Shown piece after piece: positions 53,833 to 64,000 of a stretch of 64,000 nucleotides of DNA (its first letter is position 1; every line of letters begins with the position of its first letter). The notes below the pieces were generated by a model. The model did not search any database. It saw only the letters and a list, made by a program, of their open reading frames with translations, and had not been told where the DNA came from. The DNA lies in NCBI RefSeq assembly GCF_042242105.1, contig NC_092034.1, positions 16,191,644 to 16,255,643 on the forward strand, in the 5' to 3' direction. The DNA is from Pempheris klunzingeri (taxonomy: Eukaryota > Chordata > Actinopteri > Acropomatiformes > Pempheridae). The translations under genes were made by a program, and so were the position numbers.

Positions 53833-56800
53833 TGTCAGTCACAAGCAGACGCCCTGCAGGGTTTTCAAGGACTGGCTCCAAACAAAAGCATAAAACACAC
53901 TTCTGTATGAGACTCTGGAGAGGGATGCCTTGGTCTTTAGAAGAAGCTACATTTTCCTCTGGTTGAATGATGATGCCGTGCCATGTGTCTGTGAGCTTTT
54001 ACCAGTTCACGCGATCAGTCAGGAGCTGTAATGAAATTAAACAAGTTTCAATCCGTGGCACTTCTTTTATAAAAAACATCTGTTTTACTACTCCCTGTCA
54101 TTATTTCTGCCCCACATATAACCTGTTCGGTGCCACAGATGTGCAAAACACAACAGTAAATATTTCCCTGATGAGTTTATGGTCTCAATCACCGGTTTCA
54201 AGTCTTCTTCAACCCAACAATGAGGTTAATTTTTTAAATCATGATTCCAGAATTTTTGCAGCAGTACTACCGTGTGCCATGCCTAAACCTAACCAATCAG
54301 AGACAGCGGGCAAAAACTCACGTGTCATTTCTGGAGCCAAAAGATTGATGGGCAGATGGTGTTTGTCAAAATGATCCAATACATAACTTATCCTAAAACC
54401 ATTATTATTCATTATTGATTGAGTACTGAAAGAAGGTGATACAATTACGGAGCTTTACAGGTGTCACAACTTGGGATAGCTTTTTCCTCCTGCTTGCACA
54501 CATGCATGATGTCTGTTAAATTAGCTAAGCATTAACTTTTGGTTTCACATGGGACACTAACCTCGGCCTCCTGTGTTTTACCAATCAGTCCATCCAATCT
54601 CCTCCACCACACAGACCCACGAGCACTTCCACTACATTTGATTTGTTTTCTCTACGAGATTTACATGTAAAATGTCTCTGCACATTTTACAAGTCTATAA
54701 AGACTGAATGGAATGAAATGATCATCAAAATGTGCAGACATATATCATGTCTTAAAAAAGTCTTTCTATTTATACAACCATTTGGTGAGACCAGGCTGAA
54801 AACAGACATGAGACTGATCTCACTTCTATCTCAGTCTCCAGAAGAATAAGTGTTTTTCCCAAAATGCATGTAAAACAATGACTACATCACATTAGTGCTT
54901 TTGCATATTATAAAATTTTTGATCCTAAATATGAGGAAGAATCATAACTTTGTGAGGAAGCAGGAACGAAACTATTATGTCTATAGGCGGAAAGGAGAAT
55001 GAGCACCAATATTAGGACTCCTTTATAGGAATCCACCAGCCCTGCTGGTTTATGACCTCAACCGCAAAGTAGAGTTGTTCATTGTTTTTGTAATAATATG
55101 ACAGAGAATAGAAACATCCAGAGTTTTCCACCTGCCTCGGGCATGTTCCGGATCTCTATGTGAAGACTTTGTGACTTGCTCTGTGCTCAGCTTTCCCTGA
55201 GACAAATAGGGTCGCTCCAGTAATGACATGATGTTTCTCATTGACTTTTGACCTTCAAAGTCAGACACAACATGGGTTTTCCACTATATAAGACTGAAGT
55301 TACCATTATTATTAAAAGCAGTGGGGTACAAACATTCTATGAAACCAGATTTTTCTTTAATATAACATAAGAGAGCCTTACATTCCTGCACTCCTTTTGC
55401 AGTCACTCTGTTTTCATTCTATTGTCGGTTTTGCTTGTGGCTCCTAGAACCTAGTTTTTTTTTTACCAAAGGGATCAATACATTTTAATCTCACCTCACC
55501 CAAGACACTTCTGAGGACGTGTCGTAAAATTGTTTGGTAGTTGAAAACAGGCTTCAGATGTCAACCAAGCACATTCCTTCAACACTTGTCGAAGACACCA
55601 ATGCAGAAAGCACCTTGGACAGAAAAGCACCTTATAATCAGCCTCTGCATTGGTGAACATGTTAAAGCCTGTCCCAAGTGAACAATGCTTGTGTTTAGGG
55701 AGCTTGAAAGATCATGTTCAAGGAGCTGAGTACGAAAACAGGATTCCAAGTGGTCACATCCCCCCCCCCCCCAACCCTCACTTCCACCTCAAACCCCATT
55801 AGCCATGCTGGCAATGTACTGCTTTTATTAGCCTAACAAAAAAGGTCAGTAGGGCTGGACGTAGCACATTCAGTGCCCTAGGAAAACTAAATCCCCTGGA
55901 TTGTATATTTCATTGAAAAAGCTGCCAAATCTGTGCCGGTCAAGCTAAAACCAAGGCTGCTGCGTGAAGACATGGTCTGTAAGAAAAACAAGCAGGAGTA
56001 TGTAAATTTCCAGCATCCAACTAAAAAAAATCTAGCCCCCTTCCTACAGGCCTGCCTCCAAAGCTGCCTCCCCCTGCCTGACTACTGCCGCAGGACGGGA
56101 CCACCATGACAGCCGTCATGAATATAACATTACCTTTAGCTTAGTTACTGTTTAGTCGGCTCAGTTGGTGTGCTTTGTACTCTTAGCTCACTAAATGACT
56201 GTTGCAGGAACACAGATTTCAGAGGTGCCACACATATAACTCTTGGTGCTTCGTGCTGGGTCACTCATGACAGTCTGTTTCTGAGCTGCACCTCAAATTT
56301 CGGCTGATTTTCTCTGCCAAGTTTATGCGACTCACTTGCTCACTAGCTTTAGCAAAAAGGCTACCTAGAGTGTACGGGGAGAGAGTGTGCAGGGAGACAG
56401 GTCAGCCGCCCAATCACTGCATTTGGTCCGATGCAATGATTGGACAGGCTTGTTACAGGCTTGTTACAGGCCTCCAACAGGTAATGGTACTGGATTTTTT
56501 TCTGTTTTTGTCAAACCATTTGATTTATAAAATCGATTCGATTGATTGATTTATTCAGCAAATAGAACAGAAATGGTTCCAGGATAAGTTGCATATCCCG
56601 TCTTTAACATAGTTAGTTATTTTCGAGATAAATGTTTTCACCTGACTGCAATATCTTGTACTTCAAATGACCTCTAGTTACCTTTGGTATGTAAAATATC
56701 AACCAAAGTATAATTTGAACTGTACAGTTAGGACACAGCAAGAATGATAACAAAGGCCTCAAGAAAAAATGTCACTATGAGTCACTTTAACCATTGTAAT

Positions 56801-57019
56801 TAATTACTAATATAAAGATATTAATCAGTGCAGCTTTAAAAATAAAAACTCTTCTCTGCATTGCAACCTTGTGATCAGAATAAGTCAGTATCACAATTTA
56901 AACTGAATTTGTGAACTATATTAGCTGAAAGGATGGGAAGGATTGCAAGTGTCTAGTTTTAGCTGCAGTTGTCAGTGTATTTTATCGATATGTTAACAGC
57001 TTCTAGTAGTCACAGTTTA

Positions 57020-57190
57020 ACACTACGTTCAGTCACACATCATTCATACAGGGTGTAGCTTATTTTGAGTGGGGGTAGACAATTCAGTCACACACATTCA
57101 CACTCTTCAGGGTTCAGTGTCTTGCCCAGGGACACTTTGATATCTGAACTAGAGGAGCTAGAGATCGATCTTCTGATTGGTGGATGACCC
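57020..57190 (+). repeat. Short interspersed fish repeat, copy 2
   Basis: Contains CACACATTCACACTCTTCAG and GTGTCTTGCCCAGGGACACT, related to the 3' half of the repeat at 20158-20395. Confidence 0.45.
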
Positions 57191-57214
57191 AATCCTCCTC
57201 TGCCTTTTTCTTAT

Positions 57215-57400
57215 GTTGTTAATGGTATTTGGTGGCTTTTGAAGAGAGTGAAGTTGCCCAAAAGGATTAAGATGCAGCCATTGCGTCCCATTTCGACAAT
57301 CTACTTGACCAGTTTCAACACAGTTTGCGCCTCCTAGTCATTTTGTACCCATAATATGTAAAAATAGGACCCGGGTTTAAAAATACCAAAGTTTCCTTAT
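57215..57400. repeat. MITE-like repeat, copy C (partial)
   Basis: The right-end part of the family seen at 30295-30930 and 42655-43045: GGATTAAGATGCAGCCATTG, then CCCGGGTTTAAAAATACC. The left part is missing. Confidence 0.55.
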
Positions 57401-60239
57401 CATCCAAGATTAGTGTTTGACCTCACCAGTGCTCCTGTAGCTCAATGGGAGCATGTTTCTGTGATTATAGAAAGAGATGTACACCTATCAAGTATGGATC
57501 TACTGTGTACAGTCACAATGACAGCACATTTTAAAGACAGTCAGTCAGATCAAAGAATTATGATGAGCAGAATCTTGCCTACTAGTCTGCATGAGCAGTT
57601 CATACTTGCAGCTTGCAGCTTTGCGGTAATGACATGTGGAGCAAATCAAAGTCCAACTGCATGCCAGAGCTGAAGAGGGGATCACATTTGAGCAGATAGC
57701 ACCCCATCCAGCACTGAATCACACTAAATGACTACATGCCACTGATATTTACTCTCAATACAGCGGCACAAAGTTAGCCAGAGTCCAGTCCTTTTTGGAG
57801 ATTTGGATGACTGATGTGAGTCCCAGTGGGGAGGCTGTGGTGTAGGAGTGCTGGGAAAGGTCTTAATGTTAAACTGCCGAGAGCACTGTGAGGGCCATGT
57901 CCTAGCTGGCTCTCTTTCCTGTTATGATAGGGCTTCATGTTACAGTCACAATACAATATAGCATCAACAACACATACCCAGGGAAGCTGTCATGCTTCAT
58001 GTCATGTTAGATACTGCGGATTTAGATCCTAGCCAGATGGGCAAAGACCACCATGCTCACCTTGAATTAACCTCACATGTCAGCAGTGAACTTTCTCTGT
58101 ACTGATGGATCCTTCAGGGCATGCTGCGAGGCTTAATGACAGATTGGATTTACATTCCTCAAAGCAAGCTGCCTAATCCAGACCTAAACAAAACATCAGT
58201 GTTGGGTGGTATGGTATCACTCGCTCCAGCTAATCTACACCCCATTAAAGGGGCACTCCATATATTTAACACATTAAGACATGCCACAGACAGACAGTGG
58301 TGCTTGTCCTGCAAAAGCAGTTGTATATAAAGCCTTATGTGGCTCTAGAGGGATTTAAAATGTCAGAAACAAATGAATTTCTTCATTCAGCAGGTTGGCT
58401 CAGCAGAACCACTTTTACAAAATGGGGAGACATTTTTCATCTGATGTCCAGATTCCTTAACATTTCTGTACACCTGCCACAGAGCTGCCAAGCAGATTGT
58501 ATTTCCCAGGTGTTTTTGCTTGTTGTTCGTGGTGAGGTCAATTCATGAATAGGTAATTAGCGTGAAACGTTGTTAATCCAATCATAATGAACGAGCACTC
58601 ATGTTTGGGGTAAGAGTATTGCAGGTGCAGCGTGAGGTCGGACTTGACTTTGTCATTCTCTGAAAAAAACCTGCCCGTCACCTGCAGTTATGTCTAAGCT
58701 GATTCCAGACCCAACCCAGCCTAATTAAGTCACTAATATAGTTAATACTATATACTTAGTATGATTGATAGACTTATTGCTAAAGTTCCGGATGTATTAT
58801 TGCCTTTATTAACAGGGCGTCTAATGAAAAAGTTGCATTTTGTCTCTGCTCTGCTTTTGAATCTGATTGTCCATTTTAGGTGGGACAATCAGAACATGAA
58901 CTTTCTGCCCCCCCCTCGCCCCCCCAGAGAGATAAGATTGTGCACGAGCAAAGCAAACAGTGATGAGCACAAAGCGGACAGCTGTGAGGGAACGTGATAC
59001 ACCATGTAACGAGTGGCTTGCATCCAGTCACAGCAGCAGCTTCTTCTTTTAATCTTAATAATGACAGGGTCCTTAGCAGGCAGTCATTTTCAAAGAAAGA
59101 CGAGCCATCGGGGAAGGAGAAGGCCCCCCCCTCGCTGAAAACATGAGTGGATAACAGTTGGCAGGCATCTAACAGCATAGTCAAGAATGTGTAACAGAAA
59201 TCCTTAGAGAGCTCCCAAATGCTCTCCGACTTCTAGAAACTAGAGCTCAGTGTGTGATAAATGGGTGCAATTGGTCCATGTTACAGTGCTGTAGCATTAC
59301 AGAAAGAAGAGCATGTGCATGTGTTAGAAAGCACATACATGCATTCTGCATTAAATACACCATCACTGATGACAGTTTTAACTATTGAAAATTAGATTTC
59401 ATCAAATCCTTCATACATTTGGAGTACAGGAATATACTGAGGCATCACCTCATAAATATGCTGATACATTGTAAATATATTTGAGATAGTTTGTAGAAGA
59501 ACAGATGATAAAAAAAGAACCAACAAAGTGGGAGGAAAAAGAAGAAGGTTCCCAGCAGAGATCTCCACACACAGTTAGAGGTGTCCTTACCCGAGCTGGT
59601 AACATCTGGCGCCTCCTCCTTAACTACTCGTCTGCTTTTCTCTGCCCTCAACAGCAACTACCTCATTGACAGAATTTTGCTCACTCCTCAGGGACAAACT
59701 CCACCCACCAGAGAGCGAGCTAAGTAGAGAGGGAGAGAGGGAGGGACAGCAGCGGAGGGCAGGAAGGACCGACTGAAGACACCTTCCTCCTCCTTGTCGC
59801 TGCTGTCGGAGCAGAAAAACCTAAAGACAAACACCAGGATCTGAGATCAAAGGCTGGTCCAAAGTGCTCGGTGGTTTAAGGAGCAGCTTTGTCATTAGTG
59901 AACAGAAAGATAAAAGGCTGAACAGTGCGCTGATGCAAGGAGAACACCAAAGGAGACCAAATGGTCTTCATGTACTCCTTTAAAGGATACACATCGTGGA
60001 AAAGCCACAGAACGGTGGTTTAAATATGGAATGAAAGAGGAGTTGGTCCAGAAGACGTGAAAAACACAACTTTGATTTGTGAAATCTAAGTCATTGTTCT
60101 TCAGCTTTTACAAAAAATGTAGTCACTTATATGAACTTGGACTTTTTAAAGCTTATTGGTCATTTTATGCTGGTGATGGATCAAACGCCTCAATGTGACG
60201 TCAAAGTGGTCGACTGAAGTGACAAACCTTCAGAGTACC

Positions 60240-60894
60240 TACTAGTACAGGGGTGTCCACACTGTTTTCACTGAGGGCCACATACAGAAAAACATCCAAA
60301 GGGCTGGGCCACTCACTAGAAGTGACTTTAATCCACTAGAGGTGATGTACATCTCCTCACCTCTAGTGGATTAAAGTTGGCAAAATCAATCACATGTAGG
60401 TAAATTCTGCTTGATAACTGAATATGATTCAAGCCTTTCATTTATTAGTTGTGGTCCAAGCTGCTCTTTGCCTTGTAGGCTCTTGTTCAGGTGATCAGGT
60501 GATCAGTGAGATCCACTAAACATGCCAACCAGAGAGGGTCACTGAGCTCATGAAGAGTCCTTCTCTCTTCAACACTGCTCCATTTCTGATCTCAGGGAAT
60601 AAAACCACTGCAGCACAGAGCCACAACTCCAACATTCTACACTCACCTGCTCTCTTACATTTCCTTAGTTCTGCCATGTTGGGGTCACCTGTAGCACATT
60701 TCTTCTTCTATTACTCATTTTATAGAGAAGCTGCCTCGTCTAAGACAGTTACTCCCCCTAGCGGTGAGACTAAGAAGTACAACACAGTCCAGCAGGTTCC
60801 ATGTGTGGGCCGTGTTCCAATACAGTTTTAGAATTTCCTGCGGGCCAATGAAGATTGGCCCACGGGCCGTGGTTTGGACACCCCTGTACTAGTA
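60240..60894. mobile_element. Non-autonomous hAT element with 8-bp target-site duplication
   Basis: The element body is 60248-60886 (639 bp). It starts CAGGGGTGTCCACAC and ends GTTTGGACACCCCTG, so 14 of 15 terminal bases are inverted-complementary. It is flanked by identical 8-bp copies of TACTAGTA at 60240-60247 and 60887-60894. CAGGGGTGTCCA ends and an 8-bp duplication are diagnostic of hAT (Charlie-type) elements. No transposase is encoded. An internal 21-bp perfect inverted repeat lies at 60325-60345 and 60357-60377. Confidence 0.92.
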
Positions 60895-62352
60895 CATTAA
60901 TACTGTAGTTTTTTTAAGGAGCCAGTAGGAGTTTATCAGTTCGCCTGATAAAATAATACCATCAATCATTCCGTATTATTTAAAAGTGTGGTTTAATTTG
61001 TAAAGTTTTCTGTCACTTAGATTTTGAACCACTGACTCAGATTTCTGTTTAAGAAGAGACTTTGTGTTAAGATACATTAAAATTACATCTTTACATACAG
61101 ACAGAGAGCAAACACAGTCTGTGTATCAGCATTAAAGGTACGACCTTTTTCTTATTATAATATATAATACAGAAGTGAAATGAATTAACATAAACAACTG
61201 TTAAGCCATAGTGAGTCAGCCTGCATTAAACCAGACTGTAACTGAGATTCTGAAATGGAAACCAGCCGTTGTTGAAGATGTTCGGTAAACCTGTGTTTCA
61301 TGTTTTAAGTAAATATTTCCACCCGTGAAAACTGCATCAGAAATAAGCACAGATTTATGCACAATATGCACATTGAACATTAAGAGTTGCTAAAAATGTA
61401 CTCTGAAGGGTTTAAGCTTAATTTTATGGCCACTCTTTTTGAGATTTTCATCAAAATGTGATGAAAAAGCCCTAATGAGAGAAATAATAATGAGAGAAAA
61501 CTTTGAGAGAAAGATTTTTAGATATCATATTGTATCATATATATATATATATATATGTCATATGTCATGAGAACAGGTCATAATGTTTCCAAAAGAATAA
61601 AAACAAAAAACATTTTTAGGGTGTACGATATTGCCTCAAATAAATAAGAGCTATCAGTTTGCTCTTGGGGGGGGGGGCTGAGTAATGTGGTAGCTGTGAC
61701 AAACATGACACTAGTTGATATATGAATAGTAATAACACATCTCTTCTCCTAGTTCTCATCAGACTATTAACTATTAACTACTGTGACCACTAGAGGTCGC
61801 CTACATACACATTGGTCGTTTTAACCCCTTTGAGAACAAAAACTGTTGACATATTAGTTAAGAGGCTGAATTATTCTTTAATTATTCTTTACTTTCTCCT
61901 CACAGAATCACAACTTTATCTTGTGATCTTGAAATCTCATTGTCTTCCTAAGCGCCCCTGATGTCCCTTTGTAGCAAAGAACTGTGGCAGACAGTAATAG
62001 AACCCTGTCCATCCCTTTGTCCAGACTAATCCAACGCATCACTGTGTGACTGTAACATACATCACACTTTGTATTGAGACTGCAGTGCTTCTAGCTCCAG
62101 CCCTGTGGTTGCTTGGTGAGAGCGAGGCAGAACTGTGTGGCTCATTACAGTCAGTGTTTGTCAAAGGAAAGTAACATTCCTCAGCTTCAGAATGGAGCTA
62201 CTGCACTAAGTCCTGACGGCCCCTGTGGTTCCTGCATACCTGCTCCTGCACACCAGCCTGCGAGGGGGAACTTTCAGCAGCATTTTGACTGAAAAAAGAA
62301 GTGCAGATTAGAGGATCACATCAGACCGGTTGGAAATTATTTAAAAGTCAGA

Positions 62353-64000
62353 ATGGTCCGAGGAATCTGTTTGGGATTTTTTGACGTGATGCTGGTCTTC
62401 CTCCTGCTGTGCTCCGTCACGGGCTTGCTGCTGATGGATCACCGCAAAGATGCAGAGGATGACCAAGAGCTCAACAAAGCCATTTTGGAAATGTTACATA
62501 TCGATAAACTGTCTGCGAGCCATCAGTCTAAGCCACATCCCTACATGAGGAGGATCTATCACCGCTTGGACTCGCTGGAGGCTCCGGACTTTGGGGGTTC
62601 AGATGGAACACTGGTGCAGAGTTTTCGGAGTGTTGTTGGTGAGGATTTGAAAGGAATGATCGTCTTGTTTTAAAGCAATGATTGTGTCAGTTATTCTGAT
62701 CATGGGAAGTGATTTTTCACATTTCCAGTTTGATTGTGCAATAAATGACTCAAAAATGTGCATACATGAAATCCAGCTGTGAACACAACAGCACACAGTC
62801 AGCTAATGTGGTAGCAAACAGTTGCATGTGTATACATTCATCCAACAACTGTAGAACTGATGGGGAGTTTTAGCTCTGCTTTGGTCTGCCCCAACCCCTG
62901 AGAAACAAAAAGACAGCATCAAGGTTATTTCGTCAGACTTGATCGAGCTCCCTCAGAGTGACAGAAGACATTACACACCTGTTTTTACAAGCTGACAGAA
63001 TTCAGCAGGACGATTAAAGCTGAGCTTGATAAGTCCAACTTGTGGAGGGCTACTTTAACTTTGTAATCTTTTCCAGTGTGAAGATGTTGCTTCAGCAAAA
63101 TGCACAGCCTAAAACCAGAGCTAGTTCTGCCAACAGATGAATTTAGAATTCAACTTAATCGGCCATACTGGTGATCCGTTCAGCTTTTCTACGAGGACAC
63201 AGCAGGTGGAACCGAATCTTTCTAATTTGGACTCATCAGACCAAAGAACAAATTTCCACTGGTCAGACGTCCACTCTCTGCGTTTCTTGGCCCGATTCTC
63301 CTTTTCTTGTTCCTCCTCAGTAGTTTCTTCTTTGCAGAAATGTGACCATGAAGGCCTGTTTCACACACTCTCCTCTGAGCAGCTGATGCTGAGATGTGTC
63401 TGCTGCTTGAACTCTGCGATTTCTGAGGATTTTACTTCTAATGAACCCTGCACAGCACAGCTGATGGTCTTTTGTTTACCACATAGTTTTGATGTCTTCA
63501 ATATTAATCTACAATGTAGAAAATGATCAAAATCAAGAAAAGCCATCGATTGAGAAGGTGCGCATCTAAAAATCTAAATCTGTGTTGCATGTATGAAAAT
63601 GAGTCTTTCAACCATCCAGGTCCACATCGTGCTCCTCCAGGGTGGATCTGGTTCAATGTCAGCAGCCTGAACCCCTCCATGCTGGTTGCGGAGTTGGTTC
63701 TGTTCAGGAAAACCCTCCACCCCCGTCCCATCAGTGTGACCGTCACCCTGCACAGTGTAACAGGTTCACTGGGAGCTCAGACGGAGAGTCCTGCCCTCGA
63801 GGAGAGACTGCTGACCCTGGACCAGCGGCCCTCGTCTGGATATGACGTGTTTGATGTGTCAACTGTTCTGGCCGAGAAGCCTCTGGGGGTGGTGGGCTTT
63901 CAGCTCCGTTACACCGACGAGAGCGGGAGTCTGGTGCTGCATGAAGCCCTGACACAGAGTCTTTATTGTCTGAACAGAGGCGCTCTGAGTGAACCCTTAC
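62353..64000 (+). CDS. admp: TGF-beta-family ligand precursor, probable anti-dorsalizing morphogenetic protein (partial)
   Basis: Two exons, 62353-62638 and 63620-64000 (runs off the window), joined at GTTG/GTGAGG and CATCCAG/GT with phase 1. They give about 222 residues of signal peptide and propeptide. MVRGICLGFFDVMLVFLLLC is a signal sequence. Propeptide features are ELNKAILEMLHIDKLSAS, KPHPYMRRIYHRLDS, GTLVQSFRSVVG, GWIWFNVSSLNPSMLVAELV, LFRKTLHPRP, SSGYDVFDVS and VVGFQLRYTDESGSLVLHEA. These match BMP-type prodomains, with SKPHPYMRxIYxxLD and DGTLVQSFRS recalling Admp. The mature cystine-knot domain lies beyond the edge, so the name rests on the prodomain; another BMP/GDF is possible. Admp is an organizer-expressed BMP-class ligand in dorsoventral patterning. 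Confidence 0.6.
63165..63580 (-). mobile_element. Tc1/mariner transposon relic in the admp intron
   Basis: On the minus strand the frame encodes RAKKRREWTSDQWKFVLWSD followed by ESKLERFGS, the Tc1-family transposase segment containing the first Asp of the DDE triad in SDESK. Flanking pieces (FKQQTHLSIS) resemble the linker before it, and ACAATGTAGAAAATGATCAA near 63510 resembles a Tc1 end. The N-terminal DNA-binding part and the rest of the catalytic domain are missing. Confidence 0.7.

Larger units (their letters stand above)
53833..62352. other. Intergenic region between frem1 and admp
   Basis: About 8.5 kb between divergently transcribed genes (frem1 minus, admp plus), so it should hold both promoters. 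No supportable gene was found; open frames are short and without domains. A GA/GC-richer patch at about 59690-59860 looks like a 5' UTR or promoter patch but has no defined gene. Repeats at 57020-57190, 57215-57400 and 60248-60886 are listed separately. Confidence 0.55.

Overview
The window is vertebrate nuclear DNA, almost certainly from a teleost fish, and a percomorph-like genome is my inference. Genes are split by short GT/AG introns. Microsatellites and dispersed fish-type repeats are frequent. The proteins are vertebrate families with fish-like features, and one of them, an Admp-type TGF-beta ligand, is absent from placental mammals as far as I know.

Layout, left to right. (1) 1393-2553 (+): a single-exon seven-transmembrane progestin/adipoQ receptor, best matched to paqr9. 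(2) 8795-21014 (-): aco1, cytosolic aconitase/iron regulatory protein 1. All 20 coding exons were resolved and together encode 894 residues; a probable 5' UTR exon lies near 22.1-22.26 kb. (3) 28523-31142 (-): a four-exon leucine-rich-repeat gene resembling LRMDA (C10orf11), whose first intron has a U12-type 5' splice site. (4) 34344-53832 (-): frem1, a basement-membrane protein with signal peptide, N-terminal domain, CSPG/NG2 repeats, Calx-beta and C-type lectin domains. I placed 36 coding exons; their summed length is one base over a multiple of three, and the extra base falls in one Calx-beta exon. (5) 62353-64000 and beyond (+): the first two exons of a TGF-beta-family ligand precursor, probably admp, cut by the window edge.

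The rest is intergenic and intronic DNA with mobile-element relics: LINE reverse-transcriptase fragments in aco1 and frem1 introns, a Tc1/mariner relic in the admp intron, a non-autonomous hAT element with a perfect 8-bp target duplication near 60.2-60.9 kb, several MITE-like families with inverted ends, and AT/AC, GATA and GA microsatellites. I saw no tRNA, rRNA, CRISPR array or bacterial-type operon.

The genes do not form one pathway. They act in steroid or lipid signalling (paqr9), citrate/iron metabolism (aco1), an LRR protein of unknown role, extracellular matrix (frem1) and embryonic dorsoventral signalling (admp). Exon coordinates were derived by hand from splice sites, reading phase and remembered family sequences, without alignment software.
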